From positions 312,411 through 376,410 of the forward strand of contig VJWN01000008.1 in assembly GCA_007644065.1 (NCBI GenBank): a stretch of DNA of 64,000 bases. Reading direction: 5' to 3'. This DNA comes from Margaritispora aquatica. Taxonomy: Eukaryota > Ascomycota > Leotiomycetes > Helotiales > Discinellaceae. The translations under genes were made by a program, and so were the position numbers. This document shows positions 25,300-37,147 of this stretch, in pieces (the stretch's first letter is position 1; each line of letters opens with the position of its first letter). The notes below the pieces were generated by a model. That model had not been told where the DNA came from. It searched no databases and saw only the letters and a list, made by a program, of their open reading frames with translations.

Positions 25300-25638
25300 T
25301 CAAAGAACCCGGGGGGCCTTGAAAGAAGGATTTCCACGAATGTGAATCGTCCCATTGGCTTGGCAAGTCACCGGTCCAGTCGCAACAACGGCTATGCGTA
25401 GACCCGCAGAAAGATGGACCTCCTTGTATTTCTCCCAGGCACTGGATTCCAATGATTTGCAGGAGATGGTCCCAGCCTCGATCCTCCCTACCTTCTCCCT
25501 GTCACACACGATGCCCTTCATCGACGGGGCATCATAGACCTCGGACTCTGAGTCAAGTACAGACGAGACTGGTTTGTAGACCCAAAAGCCCTTGGGAAGA
25601 AGCTTGCTCTGCCATGCTTTTGTTAGTGTTGGTCCCAT
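25300..25638 (-). CDS. Low-confidence exon or gene fragment, GIDE/BAM-like?
   Basis: An ATG-initiated frame of 112 codons. The stretch KPVSSVLDSESEVYDAPS recalls the KPLxSVxxxxExVY stretch of the BAM/GIDE domain of MULAN-type E3 ligases, and LSAGLRIAVVATGPV could match the following strand. Just downstream on the same strand, at 24998-25261, a frame begins with a hydrophobic segment (TILGSTMILGLIPCSLFIHF) followed by a basic stretch, as a membrane anchor would be. I found no clean splice connection between the two. Upstream, plausible GT-AG introns exist near 25780-25970. This may be a decayed or mis-read gene; no RING domain is visible. Confidence 0.2.
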   Translation of the reverse strand: MGPTLTKAWQSKLLPKGFWVYKPVSSVLDSESEVYDAPSMKGIVCDREKVGRIEAGTISCKSLESSAWEKYKEVHLSAGLRIAVVATGPVTCQANGTIHIRGNPSFKAPRVL

Positions 25639-27069
25639 CTCGCTGCTTCATCTGAGAAATCGGATGACACAGCCGGCACCAGGTTGACCCCCGTTACACA
25701 CTCATCTTATCCTGCAGACATGCAGAAGTCCTCGATAGAGTGTTATCCATTTTTTCTACTACGGCTTCACTGCCATTTGCTGTTCCCCACACCGTTAACC
25801 AGGGCAGCCGACAGAACACTAGCTGGCAAACCAGGTACCTTATTCGTCTAAGGTTATTCCCTCCTCGAGTTGTGGCTAAGTCCATGTATGTCCATGCTGT
25901 CAATATGTGAACCAGAACCTTTGAACCTTTCTCACAAATAACCACTTTTGGACTGCCTGGGTAGGTGGATATACCTTGAGCAAACCCATCTCTTCCAGGC
26001 TTGCCTTGGATACATTCCTCATCTGAAGTTTGAAGTCTCACCAGATATCCCAGTACCGGCCGTGCAGTCCCTGTGTCCCTGTATTCATCTTGTTCAGCAT
26101 CAACAATTCTCCGTGTGGCACGCCTGATTCCGGCACACTGCTAACAATTTACCTCTGCGGTACTGAGTTGTCTTTTAGCAGGGACCAAATCGGAGAGTGT
26201 CAAGAAGCGCCTGGAGCCCTCGGTACCACTGACCTTGTTACGGTGATCTGAGTTCAAGCATCAGCTTAAAGCCCTTCAATCTTCCTCAATATCATCCGAC
26301 ACTCGTCGGTCGACTATTGCAAAGCAGGACAACGGACCCCATCATTCAACTTTGACAGGATCTCCGCCCTTCCCAAAACAAAACCAGCACGTCATAAAAC
26401 CAGAAGCTAATTTATCCTTCATTTGGACGATACATCGCATTCACCACAGACCGGAGTCACCCTTGCTGAAGCTACCTACCGTGTGGTCTGTGAACGCTCA
26501 GTCTGAACTTCTCGACCCTTTTGAGCGAGTACGCGTTCTGAAGCATGCCCAGAGACCCATAAACATAGCCTCTTGTTCAGCTCCACCATCGAGATTGCGG
26601 AGGAATATTTGACAGCCTTATCTAGCTGAAGATCTTGTTCTAAGCTGCTCACTTTCTTCGGGTTGACCTTCATTCAAAGATTCCTCTTCAGTAAAGATAT
26701 TCTATACACTTCTCTAGCCAACAACATATTCGTTCCCATCGACAGGCTCGGTACTTCAGACTTCTTTCAAAGCAACCTCCAACCTTTGATAGGTCATATG
26801 TTCTTTTCTGGTCTGTGATCAGCTCTTGCTCTGGCCTTTACACTCGTTCATCTCACGGCTTGACATTGCAAACCACATATAAACATTTCCAGCACAAGAA
26901 AGAACCATCTCATCAGCATCAGCCTTCCAGGGAGCAACATCTAAACCTTCACACACGAAAGATACGAACAGAAATCTCAATGCTTGTCCAACGGCAATTT
27001 GAGACTGGACGGAACACTTGGTCTTCTAGCAAGCTCGAGGGTATATATCACAATATTGCGTCTCCACGC

Positions 27070-29206
27070 ATGTCGAACTTTGACCCATTACCTCCGCAGC
27101 CCGACTGGCGAGAACAGTATTCGGCATTTCCTCTAACAGGAGAGAGTGGTCTACTTCAGTCTTCATACCAGCAATCATCAAGCAATGAAGCCACAGACAG
27201 AAAGCACGAGCAACAGCCAACTAGGCCAGTCTTGCAGCATCGTCACAGTCTTGGACCATTACAAAAGGAGCCACAGCAAACTCCAGTCATCGAAAGGCCG
27301 GATTCAGCGCCTCCTGCTGGTGAAACTGCTTCTGTAGATAGCAATCCTAGGCGCGAGGACTCACTTGTGTCGCCGCAATCGACAGCGTTGTCACTTGGAT
27401 CGAATCCGCTTAGCTCCGCCTCCAGTGCACCGACACACCCAGGCGCACCAACAATAAGCAAAGAAGTAGACAACGAAGGGGATATCAAAGAAGAAGATGA
27501 TGACCTCGACGACGATGATGATATGCTTGACGCAGAGCCCGAGGAGGGTGCTCCTGCGCAGACAGCAGAGCAACGACGAGCAGAACGCAGAAAGATGAAG
27601 CGATTTCGGTGAGACAATCATGTGTGACAGTTGTTCATGGATTTCTTCTAACCATCCATTAGTCTTACTCACCAGCAAACTCGATTCTTGATGAGCGAGT
27701 TCGCAAAACAGGCGCACCCAGATGCCGCGCACAGGGAAAGACTTTCTCGTGAGATTCCAGGCTTGAGTCCTAGGCAGGTTCAAGTCTGGTTCCAGAACCG
27801 GTATGCAAACTGTGACAATTGTCGCGCATTTGAATAAAAGTCTAATTTGAAACAGACGTGCCAAAATAAAGCGATTGACAGTTGATGACCGGGAGCGCAT
27901 GATGAAAATGCGAGCAGTTCCAGATGATTTCGACAACGTGCAAGCGCTGCACTCTCCGTACGGTGCAGTTCATGGGATGAACACACCATTACACTCGCCT
28001 GTCGACTATGTTCCCAACTATGCCGACCATCTGATGCGACCATTGATGGTTGATACCATGAGGAGGAGCGAGAACGAGGACCACATGTCTCCCACTGGTC
28101 TCAGTCCTGCGTTTGGCCATGTTGGATTTGCTGTCAGTGGACCGATGGGAACACCAGACATTTTATCACCAGTTTCGATGAACTCATCGGATCGCTACTA
28201 TCCAAGCCACCTTTCAAGTCCAATGAGTTCAGGGCCCAGAAGTGCAAACCCGTTTGATCGACAGAATAGTTACCACTCGATGCATCACTCAAGACAACAT
28301 GTTAGGCCATTACAGCCTCTTCAACTGCGAGAAACAATGTCAAGGTCGCGATCTGATTCTCTGCAGTCTCCTCTCCGGTCGAGCATGTCCTGGAAAGGGG
28401 AAACACTAGACTACAATAGTTACCAAACGGGGCAGCCCAGTCCTGCTTTGAGCGGAAGACAGCAATCGGTGTATCAGCCCGAGCAAATGAGCAATAGCTC
28501 CGTCAATGCGCATCAATATGATGCGAATCCATCCTCATGTTCGTCCCAAAGTTTCTCAGTAGTTTCATACCCTTGATGAAGATCACACGTGCTGACCATT
28601 TTCGTAACAGATTCGACTTCGAACTCCAATGTCCAGTCTTCTCCCACTCACATGACCTATTCGGCCTCTGCGCACGGTACCTCCTCTCTCCAACAATCCT
28701 CGCCGTCCGCGATGTCACGGCTGCGAGCCTCATCGGGGGCGTTCCCTCCCGGCTTAGATCTCCGAGCCCAGTACCGAAGCATCCAAAGCCACAATAACTC
28801 CCCACACGGCACGACGCCACGAAGCTCCTCATTCGCGGGCGCATTCAGCAGCAATGGATATGCGAGCGCACCCCTCGCTGCTCCGGTGGACTTTGCCTTG
28901 CCTCGAACTCTTGGTGTGGATGCTCATGGAAATCGGGACTACAGTGTTCCGCAATTGAGTGCGCCGATGGCAGCTCCCCAAGACTTCTCCAATGCATATA
29001 CTTCGTCGCGACCCCAACAGCAACATGTTGACCGAGAATACGAAAATCAAGGACAAAGCAATAGCGATTCGGGGAATCAAGGCCATGTCCAGCTGTCTCC
29101 ACAACAACAACAGCAGCAACACCAAGCTCACATGCGATCAGAGTACGAGACAGGACAAAAGCGCAAGAGGAGTTTTGATGCTCCCAATGCATTTGAGAGC
29201 CCTTAG
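27070..29206 (+). CDS. Homeobox transcription factor, HTF1/Pah1-like
   Basis: Four exons: 27070-27608, 27663-27800, 27856-28538 and 28611-29206 (about 651 residues). The first two introns (54 and 55 bp) are phase 2 and interrupt the homeodomain. The third donor is uncertain: GTTCGT at 28539 and GTTTCT at 28551 both keep the frame. The homeodomain spans about residues 170-232 (ERRKMKRFRLTHQQTRFLM... VQVWFQNRRAKIKRL) and has the DNA-contact WFQNRR helix. It is followed by MRAVPDDFDNVQALHSPYG, a stretch I associate with fungal Htf1/Hox2-type regulators of conidiation. An acidic DDDLDDDDDM run precedes the homeodomain, and Ser/Pro- and Gln-rich tails suggest activation regions. It is a nuclear DNA-binding protein. 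An alternative in-frame ATG lies at 26980 (30 residues longer). Confidence 0.9.
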
Positions 29207-30042
29207 CTCTTAGATCGAACAAGTCCTTGATGAGTTTATATCACTATCCAACGACGCTCACGACTTCGCTTTGTCGTCCCACATCGATATACCAAAAAAT
29301 CAAATTTCCTTCTCTTGTTTTGCAAACATCATATACCATTCCCCAGCTCATGGAGCATAGTTATTGTCAGATACATGTGTTTTAGTAAGGGCAGGCAGGG
29401 TGGGCGGGCATATAGCGAGGGGTCAGGCAAGGTTGTGTTGGGTACGGGGAAAGCACTCAATACACAGAGTTGGGAAAATATCGGGTTTTTTTCTTTGCGG
29501 GCTTCCATTTCATCATTCAGCTTTATCTTCTGTTTCATCTTCTTCTTATCCTGCTGGTTTGCTGCTGCTTTTGTTTCTGCGCACTTGCTTGCTTCCTTGC
29601 CGGGCTAGCTTTGCTTATGATCTTTGGGTGGTGGCGTGGAGGGCTTAGCCATTTTTTTCTTGCTTGTGAATATTTTGGATTGCGCGTTTGAGCTGGCTCC
29701 GTTGTGTAGCCTGACTTGGCTATGCCTGTAGATATTGAAATTATGATGTCCCCCAAAACAGACTTGATTGGCATGCATGCATTTGTGATTATGTCTCGCT
29801 TGAAGAATGAAGATCGACTGGCTGAGCAAATGAGGGGAGGGGAGCTGCATTGATATTGCAGGAGACTGGCTGGGGAAGATGATGTGAGAAGTAGATGGCG
29901 TCTAGCCCACGGTGTTACTGTCACTTGAATGAACACCCGTTCATGACTCAAAGAGTTGATCATATGTAACATGCATGCAAAGAATAGATCTGGTGGAACT
30001 CGGGTCTCCGAGTTACATGGTACAAACCATTCATTGAAGTTT
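29207..30042. other. Intergenic region between convergent genes
   Basis: This holds the 3' flanks of the homeobox gene (+) and the 3-hydroxyacyl-CoA dehydrogenase gene (-). It has T-rich stretches near 29485-29600 that give overlapping hydrophobic chance frames on the + strand. I see no supported gene. Confidence 0.5.
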
Positions 30043-31151
30043 CTAGTAATCGTAAAATCTAGTCATATTAGCGATCGTCGTACAAGAGAATGGAAAAACC
30101 TACCCTTTTCCGCTTTTCTTTCCCAACCACCCTGCATCAACCATTTTGCGGAGTAATATGCTTGGTCTGTACTTCGAATCTCCCGTCTCTTCGTACAACA
30201 CCTTCATGATAGCTAAGCACGTATCGATACCAATGAAATCTGCAAGCTGAAGCGGGCCCATAGGCACGTTTGTACCGTTCTTCATGATTCCGTCAATGTC
30301 GTCTCTGCCTCCCACGCCAGTTTCTAGACATATAATTGCTTCGTTGATATATGGCATCAGGATCCTGTTGGCTAAGAACCCGGGAGAGTCGGCAGATTGT
30401 GAGGGGATCTTGCCCATTGCTTTGCAAAACGCAATTGCGGTGTCGATTGTGTCTTGGCTGGTTTGAAGGCCGGTGATGATTTCCACTCCCTTTTGAATTG
30501 GTACCGGGTTCATAAAGTGTGTAGATATCACTCGGGATGATGCTGATGTGTCTGTAGGATCTTTTGTTGTTGATGCAGCGATTCGAGTGATCGAGATTGA
30601 GGAGGTGTTCGTTGCTAGAATTGCATGAGGAGGGCATATTTGGGCGAGGGCTTCGAATATCGAGAACTTCAACGAGGGGATCTCTGGAACTGCCTCAATC
30701 ACAAAGTCCACCTCGAACAGCGCATCCATTGATGTGGAAGGGTTCAGTAGTGACCGTGCCTTGTCTGCCTGCTCCTGTGTGATACGATCTTTCGTCACAT
30801 CTTTGGCCAGTAATTTATCTGGCAGAGTTATGTTCCTGATAGTGATGAGAGACACTAGATTGAAGATGTACCTGCAAACTTGAGTCCTTTATCTATTGAT
30901 GCCTGGTTTGTGTCTACTAAAGTGACAGATACACCCGCTTTCTGCGCTGCTACAAGAGCTATTCCAAGGCCCTGAAGTCGAGTTAGCACATAAATACCAT
31001 CTCAAAGTGACACTTCTTCACATGCCATTTGTCCTGCTCCAATCACACCCAAGCGCTTCACCTCTCTCGCTGCTACTATAGGGCTTGAGCTGAAGCATCT
31101 TGCATACCTCGAGCTTTTCGTCAATTGTTTTCGTACAGTAGGATTGAACAT
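30043..31151 (-). CDS. 3-hydroxyacyl-CoA (3-hydroxybutyryl-CoA) dehydrogenase
   Basis: Four exons: 31151-31026, 30971-30872, 30818-30104 and 30058-30043 (318 residues). Residues 1-23 (MFNPTVRKQLTKSSRYARCF...) are basic and hydroxylated without acidic residues, a mitochondrial presequence. The NAD fold begins GVIGAGQMGLGIA (35-47). The conserved substrate-side motifs are THFMNPVP with the catalytic His, SADSPGFLANRILMPYINEA and the C-terminal KKSGKGFYDY, where the last four residues lie on a 16-nt final exon. It oxidises (S)-3-hydroxyacyl-CoA to 3-ketoacyl-CoA with NAD+, acting in short/medium-chain beta-oxidation. The first intron appears to use a GC donor (see findings). It is divergent from tof1 with 234 bp between starts. 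Confidence 0.93.
30972..31025 (-). other. GC-AG intron in the 3-hydroxyacyl-CoA dehydrogenase gene
   Basis: Joining ...GGACAAATG to GGCCTTGGAATA restores the family motif GAGQMGLGIA in phase 0. That places the donor at GCATGT, which fits the GC-AG donor consensus. A GTGCTAACTCG branch region and CTTCAG acceptor close the 54-bp intron. The nearest GT donor (GTGAAG, 4 bases later) would break the frame. Confidence 0.75.
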
Positions 31152-31302
31152 TGTTCTTTAGTGGTTGAAAAATACCTTAGAGTGAGGGAGAGAAGGGCGA
31201 AGTGGGATGTTGACAGCCTCTCGGGATGCTTTCCCCAGAATTTAGCTTCCCGGCAGCTCTTACCGAGGCCCAAAGGATTCCAATCACCAATCTAACAAGG
31301 GT

Positions 31303-31347
31303 ACGCGTGAACTTCGCGTATCGTGCATGGCATCTTGAGGAGCGCGT
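31303..31347. promoter_or_regulatory. Cluster of three ACGCG (MCB-like) cores
   Basis: ACGCGT lies at 31303-31308, with CGCGT (ACGCG on the other strand) at 31315-31319 and 31343-31347, in the 234-bp promoter between the dehydrogenase and tof1. ACGCG is the core of the MluI cell-cycle box bound by MBF, which drives G1/S genes such as replication factors. The cluster sits 39-83 bp upstream of the tof1 ATG. Confidence 0.5.
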
Positions 31348-31385
31348 TTCCACTCAGATTTGGAACCGCAAAGACAATTATCGCA

Positions 31386-34300
31386 ATGGATTTGGCAGAT
31401 GGAAAGAGGGACGTGGTCGATCCAGAAGTTCGCGCCTATGTTTCCAGTCTTGTCACGGCAGTATGTCAAAATCCCTATTTCATCTTCAATATTAACCCCT
31501 TTTAGCTGGGAGGAAGTGGTGCGGATGAAGATGGACGTTATGTGCTTGGAGACGATGCTCTGGCATGTCTACGAGACTTGAAGAGGTGGCTCAAACTCTA
31601 CGATGAGAAGGCGAACAGACTGGACGTGGCACGATGTCTGGCAGAGTCAAATCTTGTTGGGGGGGATTTACTTCAAATTCTTGCTGCTTGGCCTGAAAAT
31701 GCAACACAGGACCGCTTGAAGTCAAAAATCGCATTAGCTTGCTTGGAGCTTCTTGTGCCCCTCACCTGGCCGCTCGATAAGGATACCCAGCAGATGACAG
31801 TAAATCACCATAGACATATTCCATTCCTCCAAATGGCCCAACTAGGATACAAAAGGTCCATCATTAACTATGATGGTGCTCGCATCTTACACACGGCAGT
31901 CCGATGTGCTCTGCCTTCCATGGCAGAGGCGATGGGAGATCGAAGCACGAGAGACGAAGGCATAATCAAGCTTCTCCTATATTTTCTGAGAAACATCATT
32001 ATGATTGCACCACCACTCTCAATACAATATGAAGGCGATGAAGCAGAGATATCCAGATCCGCAACCATAGGAGCTTTCCAATACCAGGATATATTCCATG
32101 TTCTTCTGACGATTTCTTCTACCATGAGCGAGGATTTCAACACACAAGATGTTGTAGTATTGGATATTCTCTTCCACTTAATAAAGGGTGTTGATATTGA
32201 GAAATTATTTATCGATGACTCGAAGGCGGACAACAGTAAGGTGGACGAGCTAGTTAGACTACGGAAGAAGGAAGCTGCTATGTTAAGGAGTTATCAAACT
32301 AATGCTCCGACGAGACACAATCGCTTCGGTACTATGGTGTGGATGCAACGCGAGGACGCCAAAATGACAACAATTTCCGGCCAAGCAGCTTTGCTTGATG
32401 GCACCCGGAGTCTAGCGAAAATGGATGCTACCAAGAAGTTCAAGCCACCTCGTAGAGCTTTGAAAGGTGAAAACGGGCCAATGGATTTCGATACACCTGT
32501 CACCTTGAATGTGCAAGCGAACAAGCATCTCCGAGCGTTTGTTGAAAATTTCTTGGATTCTGGTTTTAATCCTCTTTTCGGGCATTTACGCAAAGCCATC
32601 GATCGAGAAGCAGAAAGGGTCTTAGAATACCATCCAAGGCAATTCTTTTATCTGGTATCCTGGTTTTTGGAGGCTGAACGACAAAGACGAAAATCCAAGA
32701 AAGGTGCCAAACCCACATCAGCAGTGCCAGAAGAAATTGATAGCTTCTCACTTGTCGCGAGTGTTTTGAATCAAGAAATGTTTGTTACCTTGAATAGAGC
32801 CATGGACTCGACCTTAGAGAACAAACTTTGGCAAGATCTGAGTGCTGCCATGAAGTGTTTTACCCAAATACTTCTCACAGTGCAAGATATGTCAGACTCT
32901 CCACTCGAAGAAGACCAGGAAATCGCCGAGAACATCCTGAACCGCATGTTTTACGAGGAAACTACCCACGATCGAGTTGCCAACATAACCCGCACCTATA
33001 AAGATCAAGGTTTTGGATACCTTGATTCGTGCACAGAGCTCGCACACAACTACTTGCGGATTCTTGAACAGTACTCCAAGCAAAACGTCGATTTACAGGT
33101 AAGGTCGCGGCGAAGGACACGGCAAAAGAAGAAAGCTGCTCGTGATGCTGGGGTCGATGCGCCTGACGATGATATTGTTGATGAGTCCGATGCAGAGGAC
33201 GAGTCAAGAGCAGAGACAACCACAAGAGAGCGAAAGTTTGATTTCAAAAGATTCGCCGCAAGATTTTTGACCCAAGGCTGTATTGACACCTTTGTCACAT
33301 TTACAGCCTACTTCAATGATCTCAAGCCGGCCCAGTTGAAAAGGTCTCACCGATTCTTTTATCGTGTTGCATTCAAGCAAGAAATGAGTGTCATGCTCTT
33401 CAGAGTCGATATCATTGCTCTCTTACACAAGATGATCAAGGGTCCGGAAGGTCTCGACCCTCAAGCCAGTTGTTTTAAAGAATGGGACGAATTAGTCAAG
33501 CAAATTCTCAGGAAGTGTACTCGCAAGATACAAGAACGACCCGAGTTAGTAGTGGAGATGCTATTCTCGAAAATCAATAGCACAGCACACTATCTTGAAT
33601 ATGGTTATGAGAAGCAAACATCTTCGGCGAAACCTAGGGCAGCAGCAGAGCTGGAGGTAAAGGGTGGGAAAGAGTGGGAAGAGCAGATTGCCATTATTGT
33701 TAGTGCAATGCTCGACAGGAATGAATCGGACCATCTGCAATGGGTCAAATCACAACTATATTCTGCAGAAGTGGAGAGAAGAAGCTGGGAAGGGGCAAAT
33801 ATTGCTTTGAGATCCATCGAGAAGGCCTCTATTCCGGGTGCAGAGGAGGTGCAGAGTGGGGTCCAACCCTCCGTTGAGACTGAGAACCCCCAGTCCCCAA
33901 CTATCTGTAAGTTTCTCTCACATCGCTGGGCAGGGTTTGTCGACTAATTCATTCAAAGTGGTCAAAGCAGACACTAGTACTCGTAAGATTGCAATGTTCA
34001 AGAATGGTCATCTACGACTGCTTATGAACTTGATTGGCTTTCGCCTCGCAAGCGATAACGACGATCCAGAAGGTTCATGGGCAATTCCATCTTCACTATC
34101 AGCAGATCAACTTCAGGAAACGCTCGACTTGATCAAGAAAACTGAATTTCAACCTCCAACTTTCGACGATGGCCAAGAAGCTGGAGATTTCATCCGACGA
34201 AAGTCTGCTGGCATTGCTAGAAAGAAAGCGGTATTCGATGATGAGGAAAATGATCTTGATGATGATGGCATTAACGATGAGGAACTCTTTCCTGCTGGGG

Positions 34301-35049
34301 GGCCAACTGCAAGGAAGCAGTTAAAGGCTCTCGATGTTTTAAAGAAGATTCGTAGAGAGCGGAGAAAGGAAGGATCCGGAAGTGATAATGATGGTCCGAC
34401 AGATGAGGTCCTTAGAGAGCGTGCTCAAGCACGAAGATTGAGAGAACTCGAAAAGCATAGGAAAATCAAAAGTGACTTGCGCATTCACTCAAGTGATGAG
34501 GAGTCCGATGCGGAACGAGATCAAGCTTTCTTTGCACAGGAGGCGAAGATCCGAGAAAGGTCAAACATCACCATCATGAAGGAACTTCTTGGAGTTGGGA
34601 AGGAGAAGTCAGACAAAACTAGCAAGAAGAGGCAGGCCATCGCAATATCAGAAGGCAGTGACAATGATGAGGATGGCGATGCAAATCTTACATCAACCCG
34701 CAAAAGGCACTCTAGTGTGCTATCTAGCGATAGTGATGCGGAGCCTGCGAGCAAGAGAGGAAGATCTTCATCAACAGCCCGAGATCAAGAGCAGTCTGCT
34801 TCGGATAATGAAGACGCTACAGACACGCCAATGTCATCTCCTCATGCTCGTCCATCACAGACGAAAAAACGCAAAGTCGCCATCAGGGAAGCGTCGACCT
34901 CAGAAATACAATCACCTATACCTGAAGCTGCTAAATCAGATGCTATGATTGTTGATGAAGACGACGACGAGGATGAAGTCGCCATCTCTCGACCTGCGAG
35001 ATCGAGAGTGAGGTCAGGGTTTATTGTTGATAGCAGTGATGAGGAATAA
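31386..35049 (+). CDS. tof1: Topoisomerase 1-associated factor Tof1 (Timeless/Swi1)
   Basis: Three exons: 31386-31460, 31506-33906 and 33959-35049 (1188 residues, usual fungal size), with introns of 45 and 52 bp. The Timeless domain occupies about residues 20-330 ([79 protein letters not shown]). A conserved helical middle region follows to about 830 ([18 protein letters not shown]), then [23 protein letters not shown]. The C-terminus is highly acidic and Ser-rich with KKRKV-type basic patches, a likely nuclear signal. With Csm3, the protein forms the fork-protection complex that pauses replication forks, mediates the intra-S checkpoint and helps sister cohesion. Confidence 0.96.
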
Positions 35050-35749
35050 TGTATGGACAAGATATGGGATGGCGTTTCGTGTGTAGCACAGTGGTATTTG
35101 CCAGTGTTGGATGAGGTGGGTAGGATAATGACATGATAAAAACAAGCATAGCGAAGGGTTGGCGATAGGGCAGTGGTATCTTCTGTTGGGATTCAGGGGC
35201 TGAACCGAAGACTGGGCGTTCTGAGGAAAACCAATTAGATTTTGAAACCTGACAAGTGATATTGACCAGGAGTGTTAGGTGACCTTTTTCAACCTCCTTT
35301 ATGCGAGTTGTATACGAACAAAAAGTCTGGATAGCTTTGATATATACGAAGGCGCCTATAAGCAGCAGAACTCTTTACAGATGGACAGGTTACATAATAC
35401 GTCCAAAAAGTATGCAGTTAAGTGAAACGCCATCATTGATTTGTGAGAACGATCAGACCAAACAAAACACCACGTTTTGCTGACTCAAACCTCACCTCAC
35501 CCAAAAAAACTGGAAATGTCTTACTCGTGTGAACAGGCCTCGTGCGGCGGATCCGCTAGGCTGGGCCCATTTGGAACAAGCTCAACCAAAAAATTCGCCC
35601 CGTGAATTGGATATCTTGAGCACACCGCCAAGCTGAACCTCAAGAAATATGGTCTTCCAATTCATATTTGCAATTGGACAGAATATATAAACAGAGTTAC
35701 CGACTAGCTTTTTGGCTATCGAATTCTTCAATTAGCGTGTGTTCCTTGC
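35050..35749. other. Intergenic region upstream of the desaturase-like gene
   Basis: No gene is seen. The right part is the promoter of the desaturase-like gene, with a TATATAAA at 35684-35691. Confidence 0.5.
35684..35691 (+). promoter_or_regulatory. Candidate TATA box of the desaturase-like gene
   Basis: TATATAAA lies 59 bp upstream of the first ATG (95 bp from the second). The spacing allows a short leader, and few other genes in the window show such a clear element. Confidence 0.45.
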
Positions 35750-37147
35750 ATGAAAATTAGCACGCGGCTGCACACATATCCCATCATGCCAAATACGACC
35801 ACCGCCACAGTTATTGCTACTGTAGCGTCAGAGCCATCAAAATCTAGCCCGGACGTGGCCTTCTTTACACCAGCAGATAACATCGTTCTCGAAGAACTCT
35901 ATCGCGATATAGATGAGGTTAAACGCACAGGAAAGCTGCAAAAATCATTGGACAATCGGGAATCCCTTCGCCGCCTCGAGGGTCTCAATAGCTCCAAAAA
36001 TGACGCTTTCCAACCAACTGTGTTCTCGAGCTGGGACTTTTCCCTGAGCAATGTCAAAATGGCAACAGACATCAAGTCGGCGCTGCTGAATCAGTATATC
36101 GCATGGGCCAGGACGGTTGTACGACATGATACCGATGTTGTGTTTCTGTCACATATCATTATGTACTTCACGACCTCAGTACCCAGTGCCGTTTACCTCT
36201 TCTATAATTTCCATTATTGGCATGGCGTGGCGCATGTTCTAATGCAAGTATGGTACTCAGGAGCATTCACATTGATGATGCACAACCACATTCACAACAA
36301 TGGTGTTTTAAAGAAAGCATACTCCGCCTTCGACTGGATGTTCCCATACATTCTCGAGCCATTGATGGGTCACACTTGGGATTCATATTATTACCATCAT
36401 GTCAAGGCTCATCACGTGGAAGGCAATGGGCCAGATGACCTCTCCACAACTATTCGCTACCAGCGCGATTCCGTGTTTGCTTTCCTTCATTACCAGATGC
36501 GATTTCTGTTCTTATGTTGGTACGATCTCACAAGATATTTCGTTGTCAAAAGGAAGTATAACCTTGCAGCCAAAGTTTTGGTTACAGAATTATCATCATA
36601 TCTCGCCATGTACCTTCTCGCACGTTGGAACCCAAAGCCAACTACTTTTGTGCTCTTAATCCCATTCGTCATTATGAGAATTGGTTTGATGGCAGGTAAC
36701 TGGGGCCAGCATGCTTTAGTCGATGAGGTTGATCCAAACTCTGACTTTAGGTCCAGCATCACATTGATCGATGTCCCTGTAAGTCCTCCCACGCTTCAAA
36801 TGACCCATATCTAACCATCGTTATAGTCAAATCGCTTTTGCTTCAACGATGGATATCACACCTCACATCATCTCAATCCTCGACGTCATTGGAGGGATCA
36901 CCCAAACGCTTTTCTCAAAGCCAAAGACCGCTACTCCAAAGAAGGCGCGTTGGTGTTCCAGAATATCGATTACCTCGAAATCACATACCGAATTCTAACG
37001 AAGAACTATATGCATCTAGCAAAGCAACTGGTGCCAATCGGCGACCAAATTGGTATGAGTCAGGTTGAGTTGGCTGCTATGCTAAGCCGCAAGACGAGAA
37101 AGTTCAGTGAAGAGGAGATTGCGGCGAAGTTCAAGAAGAATCATTGA
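35750..37147 (+). CDS. Membrane fatty-acid desaturase superfamily protein
   Basis: Two exons, 35750-36778 and 36827-37147, are joined in phase 0 through a 48-bp intron with a TCTAACC branch site; 449 residues. The three histidine clusters of membrane di-iron desaturases/hydroxylases are present: HNHIHNN (from residue 178), HHVKAHH (216-222) and HTSHH (354-358). Additional histidine sits in GNWGQHALVD. Hydrophobic segments flank them (VFLSHIIMYFTTSVPSAVYLFY, VLLIPFVIMRIGLMAG). Such enzymes use O2 and electrons from cytochrome b5/NADH in the ER membrane to desaturate or hydroxylate lipids. No fused cytochrome b5 domain is visible, and the substrate is unknown. The start is uncertain: ATG 35750 is first; ATG 35786 (MPNTTTATV) is equally plausible. 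Confidence 0.88.

Noticed and set aside
25694..26041. Minus-strand frame of 115 codons with attractive internal GT-AG pairs
   Set aside because: Removing the apparent introns gives no recognisable protein, and the link to the downstream candidate exon cannot be made in frame.
29315..29691. Hydrophobic + strand frames after the homeobox gene
   Set aside because: They come from a T-rich 3' flank, overlap in three frames and begin in the convergent 3' region.
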